This document shows, piece by piece, positions 1 through 9,161 of a DNA stretch of 64,000 nt. Numbering within the stretch: position 1 is the stretch's first letter; each line of letters opens with the position of its first letter. The notes beneath the pieces are model-generated. The model was not told the DNA's origin. It made no database searches and saw nothing but the letters and a program-made list of their open reading frames with translations. The DNA comes from Clostridiales bacterium. Lineage in GTDB: Bacteria; Bacillota; Clostridia; Lachnospirales; Lachnospiraceae. The translations under genes and the position numbers were made by a program. The stretch spans positions 132,532 through 196,531 of the forward strand of contig JAHYZV010000003.1 in NCBI GenBank assembly GCA_019424245.1. Direction: 5' to 3'.

Positions 1-1
1 T

Positions 2-643
2 ACATATCATTATGATACAGTGCTTAGTTATCCTGATTATGTTAAGACTACTACACTTACAACTAATACTTTTGAAGCGGAAGAACGTGAGGAAGATGTA
101 AGTGGTACAAAGCAGACGGTCTATTACGTTTCAGGAAAGATTAAGAAGAATATAAAGAATCTGTATGTATTCTATACTCCGTTTGATGATTATATAAGTA
201 CTAATAAGAAGGGTACAACAACTACAGATGGTACTATGGAAGTATATGTTAATGATAAGATTAATGTAACATACAAATATCCGGCAGAACTTACCAATGT
301 AAGATATAGTGACCTTAATATATATCTTCTTGAGCAGGAAAAGATAACGCAGGAAAAGAATGCAGATGGTTCAGTAGCATCAGCACAGAAATACAGAATG
401 TTGGTTGATCATAATAAAGTTAAAGTTACATTTAATACTCAGGTTATGGGTAATCTTGCTGATAAAGCAGGAAACAAGGATACTGCAGCGAGAATTTATT
501 CTAATATTAAAGACTGGAAGTCTGGTTCTTCATCAAAAACAGAAGATTCTATGTACAGACTTACAGTGACAGTATATTATAATGATTCAACTATGTCAGA
601 TGATTCAAAGATTGCAACTATGACATCTACTAAGATTAATTAG
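2..643 (+). CDS. Secreted or pilin-like protein, 5' end outside window
   Basis: The reading frame is open from base 2 and ends with TAG at 641-643, so at least 213 C-terminal residues are present and the true start lies upstream. The visible part is polar, rich in Thr, Ser, Asn, Asp, Lys and Tyr, with no cysteine and no membrane segment. It alternates short beta-type stretches, as in the globular part of a minor pilin or another exported beta protein. Only 24 bases separate it from the start of the next gene, which has a PilX-like N-terminus, so it is probably part of the same pilus operon. I do not recognise the family. A GTG at 20 is in frame but has no ribosome binding site, so it is unlikely to be the start. 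Confidence 0.6.
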   Translation, partial: TYHYDTVLSYPDYVKTTTLTTNTFEAEEREEDVSGTKQTVYYVSGKIKKNIKNLYVFYTPFDDYISTNKKGTTTTDGTMEVYVNDKINVTYKYPAELTNVRYSDLNIYLLEQEKITQEKNADGSVASAQKYRMLVDHNKVKVTFNTQVMGNLADKAGNKDTAARIYSNIKDWKSGSSSKTEDSMYRLTVTVYYNDSTMSDDSKIATMTSTKIN

Positions 644-667
644 TCAGTGAAAGAATGGAGACAGTTT

Positions 668-3229
668 ATGGGGAAAGTATTATTGAATTTGAAAAGAAAA
701 AGAAATAATTCTGGTTCTACTATTGTAATAGTGCTTATTATGACTTCATTTGTATTGATTCTTTCAACACTGATTACTACAACTACAATGGTCAACCTTA
801 AAATGAAGATGATAGCATCACAGTCTAAAAAGACGTTCTACACATCAGAAGAGGCTGTTGATGAGATATATGCTGCACTTGGAAAAGCTTCAATGGAGTG
901 CTTTAATGCTTCATATGAGGAACAGCTTACCACATTATCAAGTTATAGTAAGGTCGTTTCTGACCAGCATAATAATTTTGCAACTTTGGTTGAGATTGAT
1001 AATGAAAAAGCAAATGTTGCTTTAAGAGAAAATTATATGCAGAAGCTTATAGGAAAGCTGTTGCCAGATTTTAAGACAACAGATTTTAGGCCTGTATATA
1101 ATAATAATTATAGCTTTGATGGACACAAGGAGAAGTTTATTGAAATATTGAATTCATATCTGGAGAATTATTCTACAGGTGTTGATAATGATGGTAATGC
1201 TACGGGAGAGCCTATTCTTGTGGTGCAGGATGTTAATACTATCCGTATGAGAAATACAAGCGATAAGAATAATGGTACAGGTCTTAATGTGTATGCAATT
1301 ACATTTACAGATTGTATCGTTAAGTATCTGACACAGAATGGGGATTATTCCTATATTACATTTAATGGAGCAGTTGGGCTTCCTGATATATATGTTAATT
1401 TCATGGACGAAGACCTTGTTGGTACAACATTCTTCGGTAATTATGCGTTAGTTGGTAATACTGGTATTAATATTACTGACGGCGGAGCAGCGATAATTAA
1501 AGGAAATGCATATGCTGGAAGAGCATCAGGTCTTAATATTAAGGGTTCAACTCTTGATTTTACAGGCAGTTATCTTATCTGTGGAGGTAGTCTTAACCTT
1601 AATATTAAGTCAAAAGGAGAGACAGGAGCATTATCTGCGTCACAGCTTAACCTTGGTGGCTCTTCACAGTTATGGTCGGATGAGATTGTACTTGGAAATA
1701 ATGCCACATTTAATGGAGCTGGTGCAGTCAATGTTAAGGATGACCTTACTATTGAGGGGGATGATTCAAGTGCAGTTCTTAGTGGTTCTTATGAAGGCTT
1801 TGGATATGAGCCTAAGGAAAATGCAACTCATTATGACAGTAGTGCGGTAATTATTAATGGAGAAAGAGCGACAATTACATTCAGTTCATCTCTTTCAAAG
1901 CTTGTTGTTGCTGGCCGTTCATATATTAAGTTTGAGACATCAGTACCGCTTGCAACAGGTGAATCAATTTCAGTAAATACTAATCAGGAAATATATCTTG
2001 TTCCTGCGCAGCTTTTAAAGAGTGGCTCTAAGAATCCATCTAAGAAGAAGACAGCAGGCAACGGAATCAAGTGTGAGACTAAGATAAGTGAGTCAACATT
2101 CTTTGGATTTGATTTATTAAGCAAGAATGGTGATGATTATTATGTGACAAGAGATTATGATATAGCTGGTTCTGGTCTTAATACAATTGATTATGATAAG
2201 TCAAGAACATATTATTATTTCAGTTTCAAGGATACAGCATCACTTAATACTTATGCTAAGATTATATATGATTATACAGATACTCAGTTTGAGGAATTCC
2301 TTAATAATACTTCTTATGCACAGAAATGCAGTGCTGCAGAGAAAAATGATTATATTAAGGAATCTAAGTCTTTAAGAAATGCTATTAAGAAATCTGTAGG
2401 TACATATGCCGGACTTAGTGGTTCATCAGTTGTAAGAAGTGAAAGTCTTACAGATGGAGCCAGCCTTGGTATCTTTGCTGATAATTCAAGTTTTGATTTT
2501 AATACTGAATATTCAGACAGATCGAATAGATATAATGTGTTTAATAAGATACTTGCGCCTCTTGGGGATTCAGTAACATATACAACAACTCAGCAGGCAG
2601 AGGAATATCTTAATAGTATTGCTCATAATAATATTGCTATTGATCTTAGCAAGTACACACCTGATGATGTTTATGACAATATTATTAATAAAGATGGTTT
2701 TGCAGAAGTTACTGATGGTAAGGCATTTATCAAACAGGTAGAAGGAAAATGGTTTATAGCTTATGCGTTATCTGAAGTATCTGCATCAAAAGGTATAGAA
2801 CTTGTTATAGATAGTAATTCGTCTGAATCAAAATCAAATATTCTTAAGATAACTTCGGGCGTTGTTGTCTGCTCTGGTAATGTTCATATTAAGAGTGATT
2901 TTGATGGAATTGTTGTTTCTAATGGAATAATTACGATTGATTCAGGAGTGACAGTTTCTAATAACATATTCTCTGATTCACTTTTCAGAACATTTATTGA
3001 TGACCATGAAGCAGAGCTTACAGATACTAATGGAAAAGGCAAGACAGTCCACTATAAGGATATTTTCAGATTCTGGAATCCGCATGTTGAATCTAAGAAG
3101 GATTCATCACTTAGTGTAAGCAATATGACTTATAAGGATATGGTTACATTCAGTCTCTGGAGAAAGTACGAAGATCCTAAGGGAACTAATGTTGAGTCTA
3201 CAACGGAGGCACCTACTAATCCGTCATAA
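668..3229 (+). CDS. Large PilX-like minor pilin / pilus assembly protein
   Basis: This 853-residue protein begins with a short basic stretch, then a 22-residue hydrophobic helix (about residues 18-40) preceded by NNSGSTIVIV. This resembles the N-terminus of PilX-type minor pilins, although the Glu expected at position +5 after the Gly is missing. The rest is a long extracellular-type region, rich in Asn, Ser, Thr and Gly. Residues 270-390 have short repeating beta-strand patterns suggesting a beta-helix, and there is a Thr/Pro-rich tail. I chose ATG 668 because GGAGA at 657-661 sits six bases upstream; a GTG at 647 is also in frame. The gene lies between the truncated gene and two prepilins. 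Its size is several times that of a usual PilX, so the large ectodomain may be a surface-exposed or adhesive part. The exact function is not known. Confidence 0.65.
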   Translation: MGKVLLNLKRKRNNSGSTIVIVLIMTSFVLILSTLITTTTMVNLKMKMIASQSKKTFYTSEEAVDEIYAALGKASMECFNASYEEQLTTLSSYSKVVSDQHNNFATLVEIDNEKANVALRENYMQKLIGKLLPDFKTTDFRPVYNNNYSFDGHKEKFIEILNSYLENYSTGVDNDGNATGEPILVVQDVNTIRMRNTSDKNNGTGLNVYAITFTDCIVKYLTQNGDYSYITFNGAVGLPDIYVNFMDEDLVGTTFFGNYALVGNTGINITDGGAAIIKGNAYAGRASGLNIKGSTLDFTGSYLICGGSLNLNIKSKGETGALSASQLNLGGSSQLWSDEIVLGNNATFNGAGAVNVKDDLTIEGDDSSAVLSGSYEGFGYEPKENATHYDSSAVIINGERATITFSSSLSKLVVAGRSYIKFETSVPLATGESISVNTNQEIYLVPAQLLKSGSKNPSKKKTAGNGIKCETKISESTFFGFDLLSKNGDDYYVTRDYDIAGSGLNTIDYDKSRTYYYFSFKDTASLNTYAKIIYDYTDTQFEEFLNNTSYAQKCSAAEKNDYIKESKSLRNAIKKSVGTYAGLSGSSVVRSESLTDGASLGIFADNSSFDFNTEYSDRSNRYNVFNKILAPLGDSVTYTTTQQAEEYLNSIAHNNIAIDLSKYTPDDVYDNIINKDGFAEVTDGKAFIKQVEGKWFIAYALSEVSASKGIELVIDSNSSESKSNILKITSGVVVCSGNVHIKSDFDGIVVSNGIITIDSGVTVSNNIFSDSLFRTFIDDHEAELTDTNGKGKTVHYKDIFRFWNPHVESKKDSSLSVSNMTYKDMVTFSLWRKYEDPKGTNVESTTEAPTNPS

Positions 3230-3270
3230 TACGGAATATTATAGAAAGATTATTTAATGGAGATGTGATG

Positions 3271-3825
3271 ATGAGCAGGAGAGGGAACAGACATTTTAAG
3301 AAACAATTAAATAATCAGGGATTTTCTTTATTGGAACTTCTTGTAGTAATCGCAATAATCGCAGTTGTTTCACTTCTTGTAACAGTCGGACTTACAGTTC
3401 TTAACAAGGGAAATGCCAAGAAAGCTAATAAGAATCTTTATTCAAGTCTTAGTGAGTTAAAGACAAGTACTATGGCTAAGAATGGGAACTGGTACATGGA
3501 GATTGGTAAAGATGGAGATTCTTATGTATTTACTACATATAAGGATACAGGAAGTCCATTAGAAACATACAAATGTAGTGCTTCAAGGATTTCTATTGTA
3601 TATGAAGCTGGGACTTCGTCGTATAATGTTGATGATTATACAATTATGGTTAAGTTCAGCAAAGCAGATGGTTCATGTGACAGTGTGACAGCTACTAAGT
3701 CAGGAATGGATCCGGTTGAACTTAAGAATACAGCAACTTCAGGAACATTTAAGGTTACATCATCTGGTGTTGATTATGAATCTAAGCTATGGTATAAGAC
3801 CGGAAAAGTTACGACATCGAACTAG
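3271..3825 (+). CDS. Type IV prepilin (GspG/PilA-like)
   Basis: This is a 184-residue prepilin. After a short basic leader it has the class III cleavage site NNQG|FSLLELLVVIAI, with Gly17 before the cut and Glu at +5, followed by a continuous hydrophobic helix to about residue 43. Such proteins are cut and N-methylated by a prepilin peptidase, and the helix then packs into the pilus or pseudopilus core. The C-terminal globular part is Ser/Thr/Lys rich and has one cysteine. ATG 3271 has GGAGA at 3259-3263; GTG 3265 and ATG 3268 are in frame but less well spaced. No prepilin peptidase, ATPase or platform protein is visible, so these must lie upstream of the window or elsewhere. Confidence 0.85.
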   Translation: MSRRGNRHFKKQLNNQGFSLLELLVVIAIIAVVSLLVTVGLTVLNKGNAKKANKNLYSSLSELKTSTMAKNGNWYMEIGKDGDSYVFTTYKDTGSPLETYKCSASRISIVYEAGTSSYNVDDYTIMVKFSKADGSCDSVTATKSGMDPVELKNTATSGTFKVTSSGVDYESKLWYKTGKVTTSN

Positions 3826-3847
3826 TTTATTAATATGGAGTGGAGTT

Positions 3848-4510
3848 ATGAAGAAGGATAACAAGGGATTCTCATTAGTGGAGCTGCTTATAGCGATAGC
3901 AATATCAAGTATTGTTCTTATGGCACTTGTAATGCTTATTACGCAGGCGGTCAGAAGTTACACGAAGCAGACAGCTTTGGCACAGATACAGAGTGATGCT
4001 GATATAAGTCTTAATCAGATGTCAAAGAATATTCTTGAGGCGACAGAGATAAAGATTGAAAAGCTGAATGGGGATGTAACTATATATACTAATAAGGTTA
4101 TTGAGAAAAAGAATAGTACTGAGGTAGGCATTGAATGGGGATACTATTATGAAAGTGCAACACAGCAGCTATGGTATATCAATTCAGATAAGTCAGAAAT
4201 GAGTCTTGTATGTGATAATGTTACATCATTTGATGTAAGAATATCAAAGGATAGTATAGAGCTTGATACAGCAACAATTAAGTCAATTGACAGGAATCCA
4301 CAGATTGTTATTTCGTTAGGTTTACAGAGGATGAATGAAAAGAGAATCGTTTCAAGAACATTTTCAACAAGAAACCAGCTTAATGATAATATAACACTTG
4401 GCAAGTCTGTTACATCGGTTGAAGGCGATAAGGAAGATGTTGTTAATACACTTAAGGTTGGCAACACGTTATCAGCAGCACAGATAATTGATTATTTTAC
4501 AGATAATTAA
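3848..4510 (+). CDS. Minor prepilin (PilW/ComGF-like)
   Basis: This 220-residue protein starts MKKDNKG|FSLVELLIAIAI, a textbook class III prepilin signal with Gly7 at the cut and Glu at +5, then a hydrophobic helix to about residue 33. The remaining region has the layout of PilW/PilJ-type minor pilins, with a polar helix (TKQTALAQIQSDADISLNQM) followed by beta strands. Minor pilins of this kind prime pilus assembly and form the tip. I chose ATG 3848 because it restores the short leader and has GGAG at 3837-3840 and 3842-3845; the frame is open further upstream but overlaps the previous gene. It sits directly between the GspG-like prepilin and the DUF5057-type protein. Confidence 0.8.
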   Translation: MKKDNKGFSLVELLIAIAISSIVLMALVMLITQAVRSYTKQTALAQIQSDADISLNQMSKNILEATEIKIEKLNGDVTIYTNKVIEKKNSTEVGIEWGYYYESATQQLWYINSDKSEMSLVCDNVTSFDVRISKDSIELDTATIKSIDRNPQIVISLGLQRMNEKRIVSRTFSTRNQLNDNITLGKSVTSVEGDKEDVVNTLKVGNTLSAAQIIDYFTDN

Positions 4511-4530
4511 GTAAACGGGAGGTAATCTTT

Positions 4531-7500
4531 ATGAAGTCAAAGTTCAAAGAAAATGGTAAAAACAGAATATTGGCAGTGATTGCTTCTGCAGTTATGTTTT
4601 GTCTTGTTGTGCTTCTGATAATTGTTACACGAAAGACTGATGTGGTGGCAGATACTTCGGTTATTATTAATGGTAAGGAATATTCACAGGATAATAAGAT
4701 GAAGATTCTGGAGATTGTTTCTGAAGATTATTATGATGAGTTAGGACCGATTATAGGTAATTCATCTGGTAGTGTCAAGTGGGATGATATTGTAGCAAAG
4801 GCTACTGATAAAAAGGTAGCATCTAATAGTGATGTACAGAAGAATATGGATGTGTATCTTCAGTATGTTAATGGTATTCTTTTAAACGGAACTAATTATA
4901 ATTTATGCCTTGAGTATAAAAGTGGCAACTCATACAATTATTACACTACTTCTAATGATGCAATACAGAAGGTTGGCACTTTAGATGTTGATAATATAAA
5001 ACTTATTTTCTGTAAAAAAGATGGTAATAGCTATATACCTATGACAACAAAAAACGGTTCTAAGTTAAGAGATGCATTTTCTTTCTTTGTATTTGGTGAC
5101 AAAGGAATGGAAGGATTTGTTGATCTTGTAATCAAGAAACCGTCAGAAGTTACAATTAAGGATATAGATGAAGCAACTATTGTATATTTTTCATGTAAAA
5201 TTCACAATGCGGGAATATTATCTGCGTATAATTATCTGAATGGAACTAATGTATCTTCTACAGAGAAAAAATGGACATTGGGAGACAATGACTTATCAGC
5301 GGAAACAGCACTTTACCTGTATATGGTGAATGCTACTAAAGGAAAAGCCATAATGTATAATTCTGCCGATAAAGGTCTTGGAAGTGATAATAAGTATTCT
5401 AATATTGCAAGAATATGTCTTACTATGTCTGGTATTGACAGAGATCAGTTTGTTACAGATTTTGCCCATACCAAAGAAGGCATAAGCGGAGGTGTTACAG
5501 GTAAATATTATAGTGGAAATGTAGGATATATTAATATTGATGACGAAAATGGCAACAAGGTAATTAATTATTACCTTGAATCTGGAGAAAAAAGAAGCTT
5601 TGAAGATGCCAAGGGCTCAGGACCTTTTGCTTACTGGAGAAGTTATCAGATGATTTTTAATCCGGAAAATTTTGAAAACAATAAATCAGATTGGGTTACT
5701 ACATTTCCAATATATAATGCAACGGAAACAAATAGACAGAAGTATGTTGATAAGTACGTATGGGAATTCAATTCAGATAACTCTATTACATCAGAGCTTA
5801 TGTCAAGTAATGTGTATCCTGATAAAGCTGCTGAAAGTGATATTAAGTATGGTACAACTTATGAAGAAGCAAAGCAATTTACTAAGGATAATAAAACTGT
5901 ATCAGCTGACCTTACAGGCTCCAAGATAATTCAGTACATCATTGGCGCATATAAGAGAACACCTAGTGAATCTGTCAATGTACTTGAAATTGAACCTATT
6001 GGTGTATATGGCTATAATAATGATGGCGGTAAGGATATTATTAAGACATGGTATGGCTTGCCAAAGACATCAAGTGTAACGGTTAATGTTACAAGTATGT
6101 CAATAAATGCATTTGCAGGACTTAATGAAGATATTCTTTCAAAGTATGATCTTGTTATTATTGGTGATAGAGGTTCTGCGCAGACAGTTGGCAAAGTATT
6201 TGGTTCTCATATGTATAATACTGACAGAACATTTACAGAATCATCAAAGACATATAATCTGAATGCTAATGACCTGACTGAGAAAGCGTTTAATAAACTT
6301 TTTGAATTTGCACAGAAGGGTATGCCGATAGCACTTGATAAGAATGTATATTATGGCAATAAGTCAGTTGTAGACAGTAACACTAACATGTATAAGATGA
6401 GAAAATCTAATCTTGCAATGCAGCTTACAAAGACAGGATCATCTAATATTGTATGGGTAGATAATGATGAGGTATCAGATACATTAAATTATATCTATAA
6501 ACCGACAAGCAACATTTCACCTAATATGAAAGAGTATGATGGAACTGAGGCAAGTGTTAATGAAAGAGATTTTGACAAGAGCCTGTTAGTTACATTTTCA
6601 GGAAATGTAACTGTTCCGGTAAGGGATGGTTCATATAAAGTTAAGATATACATTGACAGAAACTGTGACAGTATGTTTTCAGAAGATCATACAACAGATG
6701 ATACTGAGTTATTCTATTGTGAAAGTGATGGTACGGGGATACAGTGGACTAATGGAGGTTTTAGTACAACATTGTCTCTGCCAAGTGGACTTACCGGTTA
6801 TGTTGGCTGGAAGGTTGAGATAACTGATACAGATACAGGATTAAGAACTTATACATCTGGTGCATTTGCATTGAAGAATAAGGAGAGAACAATAAATGTT
6901 TTACAGATTAAGAGTAATTCACAGGAGTCACATCTTAATCTTGCTCCTGGAAGCAAGTTTGATGAAAAATTCAAGTCAGAAGCTGGGATTACAGGGTTTA
7001 ATCTGAAGGTTAAAGAAATGACCAAAACAGTTTTTTCAGAAGAATTAAAGAAGAATCCTAAGCTTCTTGATGATTATTCTATGATTGTTATGGGATTTGC
7101 TGATAACTATGGTAATGATAATGATTTATCTGCCAATGCAATTGATGCTATAAAAACTTATATTGATGATGGAAAATCTGTACTGATGACACATGACTGT
7201 ATGTCTTATAGGGAGAATGGTACAGGCAAAAAAGCAGCTGGTTCATATGAGAAACTTAATTATGCTACCCAGCAATTGAAACCTTTGATTGGAATGAAGG
7301 GTGGATATAGTTTAACAGATACTCTTATATATAAATTATCGGGCGTAGGACCATTTGCTAGTTCAGGTAATACAACAAATACCAGAATGACAAGCAGCCT
7401 TTCAAAGCTGAATACTGGTGAAGTTACATCTTATCCTTATGGAATTGATTCATCAATAAGTGTTGCTCCAACGCATGCACAGTATTTTGCTCTTAATCTT

Positions 7501-8238
7501 GAAACACAGGTTAATGGTTCAGATCCTATTGTATGGTATACTCTTGATAATGGGGATAAGAATTATTTTTCATTATCAGGTCAGGATGCTGTTAATAATT
7601 ACTATATATATTCTGCTGGTAATGTTACATATACTAGTGCAGGTCATTCTGATATGGATAAAGAAGGCACTGATGCAGAGATGGAGCTTTTTGTTAATAC
7701 ATTTGTAAGAGCTATTCTTGCTGGTAACAGTGAGCCGCAGGTTTCATATACGGATGCTGTTTATGATGACACACAGAAGGCATATAGCAGTTATATTAAG
7801 TATAATTACACAAAATTTGCTGACAGAAAGCTGAATTTTAGTTTTAAAATAACAGATGCGGATCTTATTGATGGAAGAGGTATCATTAAAGAAGCATTTA
7901 TGTATGTTTATAATGAAGAAAAAAGAGGGGACACTGACGTAAAAGATGGTAAGTTTGATTCATCTAAAGATAAGCGTCTCGGATATATCAGTATAGATGG
8001 TTCTGGAAATGTTTCACTTACGTCGATGCCTGTATCGTCAGGTTCATCTAAGGTTAAATCTGGTGTGGAATATACGGTTGATAATTTCTGGAGTCTGTCA
8101 GGGGCAGATGATGCATCATTGAGACAGAAGCTTTCGGATGGAACTCTTAAGATAGGTATTCAGGCAACTGATGGCCACAATGGAGTTGGTTATGCAATAC
8201 TTAATCTTCAGGTAAAAGATTTGTTTAATATGGATTAA
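4531..8238 (+). CDS. Very large exported DUF5057-type protein of the pilus cluster
   Basis: The protein has 1235 residues and starts with a basic N-terminus and a hydrophobic segment (residues about 12-32). The segment ends near VVADTS, so it could be a cleaved signal peptide or a membrane anchor. The remainder is extracellular in character. Three places begin with a similar strand motif (KMKILEIV about 57, VNVLEIEP about 482, INVLQIKS about 787). Two of them are followed by a second strand (DLVIIGDRG about 541, MIVMGFADN about 850). This suggests repeated Rossmann or amidotransferase-like modules with no obvious catalytic triad. The C-terminal 170 residues look like Ig-type beta domains. There is no sortase or LPxTG signal. 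GGGAGG at 4515-4520 precedes ATG 4531. As last gene after the minor pilins, it occupies the position where PilY1-like tip adhesins are found in other bacteria. That role is inference, and the DUF5057 label is from memory. Confidence 0.65.
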   Translation: MKSKFKENGKNRILAVIASAVMFCLVVLLIIVTRKTDVVADTSVIINGKEYSQDNKMKILEIVSEDYYDELGPIIGNSSGSVKWDDIVAKATDKKVASNSDVQKNMDVYLQYVNGILLNGTNYNLCLEYKSGNSYNYYTTSNDAIQKVGTLDVDNIKLIFCKKDGNSYIPMTTKNGSKLRDAFSFFVFGDKGMEGFVDLVIKKPSEVTIKDIDEATIVYFSCKIHNAGILSAYNYLNGTNVSSTEKKWTLGDNDLSAETALYLYMVNATKGKAIMYNSADKGLGSDNKYSNIARICLTMSGIDRDQFVTDFAHTKEGISGGVTGKYYSGNVGYINIDDENGNKVINYYLESGEKRSFEDAKGSGPFAYWRSYQMIFNPENFENNKSDWVTTFPIYNATETNRQKYVDKYVWEFNSDNSITSELMSSNVYPDKAAESDIKYGTTYEEAKQFTKDNKTVSADLTGSKIIQYIIGAYKRTPSESVNVLEIEPIGVYGYNNDGGKDIIKTWYGLPKTSSVTVNVTSMSINAFAGLNEDILSKYDLVIIGDRGSAQTVGKVFGSHMYNTDRTFTESSKTYNLNANDLTEKAFNKLFEFAQKGMPIALDKNVYYGNKSVVDSNTNMYKMRKSNLAMQLTKTGSSNIVWVDNDEVSDTLNYIYKPTSNISPNMKEYDGTEASVNERDFDKSLLVTFSGNVTVPVRDGSYKVKIYIDRNCDSMFSEDHTTDDTELFYCESDGTGIQWTNGGFSTTLSLPSGLTGYVGWKVEITDTDTGLRTYTSGAFALKNKERTINVLQIKSNSQESHLNLAPGSKFDEKFKSEAGITGFNLKVKEMTKTVFSEELKKNPKLLDDYSMIVMGFADNYGNDNDLSANAIDAIKTYIDDGKSVLMTHDCMSYRENGTGKKAAGSYEKLNYATQQLKPLIGMKGGYSLTDTLIYKLSGVGPFASSGNTTNTRMTSSLSKLNTGEVTSYPYGIDSSISVAPTHAQYFALNLETQVNGSDPIVWYTLDNGDKNYFSLSGQDAVNNYYIYSAGNVTYTSAGHSDMDKEGTDAEMELFVNTFVRAILAGNSEPQVSYTDAVYDDTQKAYSSYIKYNYTKFADRKLNFSFKITDADLIDGRGIIKEAFMYVYNEEKRGDTDVKDGKFDSSKDKRLGYISIDGSGNVSLTSMPVSSGSSKVKSGVEYTVDNFWSLSGADDASLRQKLSDGTLKIGIQATDGHNGVGYAILNLQVKDLFNMD

Positions 8239-8258
8239 TTTAATATCAGTATGGATTA

Positions 8259-8307
8259 AACTCCGGTGGATGAACTCTCATATAGAGAGGCTCTGCCGGA
8301 GTTTTTT
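8259..8307 (+). terminator. Rho-independent terminator of the pilus cluster
   Basis: ACTCCGG at 8260-8266 pairs with CCGGAGT at 8297-8303, followed by a run of six T. An inner CTCTC/GAGAG stem closes most of the loop. It lies 20 bases after the stop of the DUF5057-type gene and separates the pilus genes from the Rpn remnant. Confidence 0.8.
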
Positions 8308-8359
8308 GTTAGGAATCATACAGGAGAGATATTCTATATAAAATATAATGATATATACA

Positions 8360-8388
8360 TTGACATTGATTATATATAATGATAATAT
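8360..8388 (+). promoter_or_regulatory. Possible promoter of the Rpn remnant
   Basis: TTGACA at 8360-8365 is followed by 17 bases and TAATAT at 8383-8388, in a very AT-rich stretch. A TATAAT at 8375-8380 is too close to the -35 box. Just downstream, ATACGC/GCGTAT forms a small inverted repeat at 8402-8416. The call is weak because AT-rich DNA gives such matches by chance. Confidence 0.3.
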
Positions 8389-8448
8389 ATTAATACATTA
8401 TATACGCAGTGCGTATTATAATAAGGATTATGCGTTTAGAGGAGATAT

Positions 8449-9008
8449 ATGGGGAAGAGTGTAGACAGGAAACAGGTAGATGAGATTAAGAATGATACAA
8501 TAAGTAAGGATTTCTGGCGAAATAATGAGCATTTTGCAGACCTTTTTAATGCAGTGCTTTTTGGAGGGGAACAGGTTGTTAAGTCGGATAATCTTGAGGA
8601 GATGGATACTGATGTGTCTGGTGTTATTATGGCAGATGATTATAAGCTGTCACTTGGAAGATTCAGGGATGTTGTTAAGAAGAATTTTGATGGAATTGAG
8701 CTTGTAGTATTAGGACTGGAACTGCAGGAGCATATTCATTATGGAATGCCGCTAAGAACTATGATATATGACTCACTTGGGTATCTGAAAGAATTTGAGG
8801 GAGTAAGAAAGGGGAGTCGGTTATTATGTGTGAAGCATGGAAAGAGTATTATGATGAAGCAAGACAGGATGGGTTTAAGTCTGGTAAAGAACAGGGATTT
8901 AAGACGGCAACAATAGAAGATATAATATTTATGATAAGATATGGAATATCAAAGAAGTATTCAGAAAAAGATTACAACGAAGCACTTTCTAAGATGGCTG
9001 CGAAGTAA
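8449..9008 (+). pseudogene. Rpn/PD-(D/E)XK family nuclease (transposase-like), internally deleted and frameshifted
   Basis: The first 118 codons from ATG 8449 (GGAG at 8441-8444) match the N-terminus of the Rpn (recombination-promoting nuclease) or PD-(D/E)XK transposase-like family common in Lachnospiraceae. Landmarks are ISKDFWRNNEHFADLFNAVLFGG, shown here as ISKDFWRNNEHFADLF then NAVLFGG, the EMDTDVSGVI nuclease strand and HIHYGMPLRTMIYDSLGYL. After YLKEF the usual central part of roughly 150 residues is absent and the sequence jumps to a C-terminal tail. The tail (MCEAWKEYYDEARQDGFKSG and onward) is in another frame; a one-base shift near the AAAGGGG at 8808-8814 would join the two. Intact relatives are about 300 residues. 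The reading continues out of frame to a stop at 8916. The full-length enzyme is almost certainly dead. Confidence 0.75.
8826..9008 (+). CDS. Small C-terminal Rpn-like ORF, possibly translated on its own
   Basis: This 60-codon ORF is the C-terminal tail of the broken Rpn gene. It has a start ATG at 8826 with AAAGGGGAG at 8808-8816, nine bases upstream, so it could be read independently. The protein is MCEAWKEYYDEARQDGFKSG followed by a basic, helical tail. Rpn genes in other bacteria are reported to contain internal starts that produce a short C-terminal protein blocking the toxic full-length form. Whether this ORF is such a remnant, or just the tail of the pseudogene, cannot be decided from sequence alone. 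Confidence 0.4.
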   Translation: MCEAWKEYYDEARQDGFKSGKEQGFKTATIEDIIFMIRYGISKKYSEKDYNEALSKMAAK

Positions 9009-9013
9009 AGATG

Positions 9014-9062
9014 AACCAACCAGATTATCAATATAACACATGAGGTCTGGTTGGGATTTTTA
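9014..9062 (+). terminator. Terminator after the Rpn remnant
   Basis: CCAACCAGA at 9016-9024 pairs perfectly with TCTGGTTGG at 9046-9054, followed by GATTTTTAT. The nine-base-pair stem and T-run make a good intrinsic terminator isolating the remnant from yifB. Confidence 0.8.
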
Positions 9063-9077
9063 TACAATGAATATATA

Positions 9078-9104
9078 TTGATAATTGTTTTGAGATACTA
9101 TAAT
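9078..9104 (+). promoter_or_regulatory. Candidate promoter for yifB-dprA
   Basis: TTGATA at 9078-9083 and TATAAT at 9099-9104 are 15 bases apart, which is short. They lie about 60 bases before the TTG start of yifB and just after a terminator, so a promoter is expected here. Confidence 0.45.
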
Positions 9105-9161
9105 CATAATAGCTGAACAAATACATATTTAAGTATTGATAGTGAAAGGAGACGGTATTTA

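Noticed and set aside
8402..8416. ATACGC/GCGTAT inverted repeat as operator or attachment site
   Set aside because: It is six bases per arm, has no second copy near the Rpn remnant, and no integrase is in the window.
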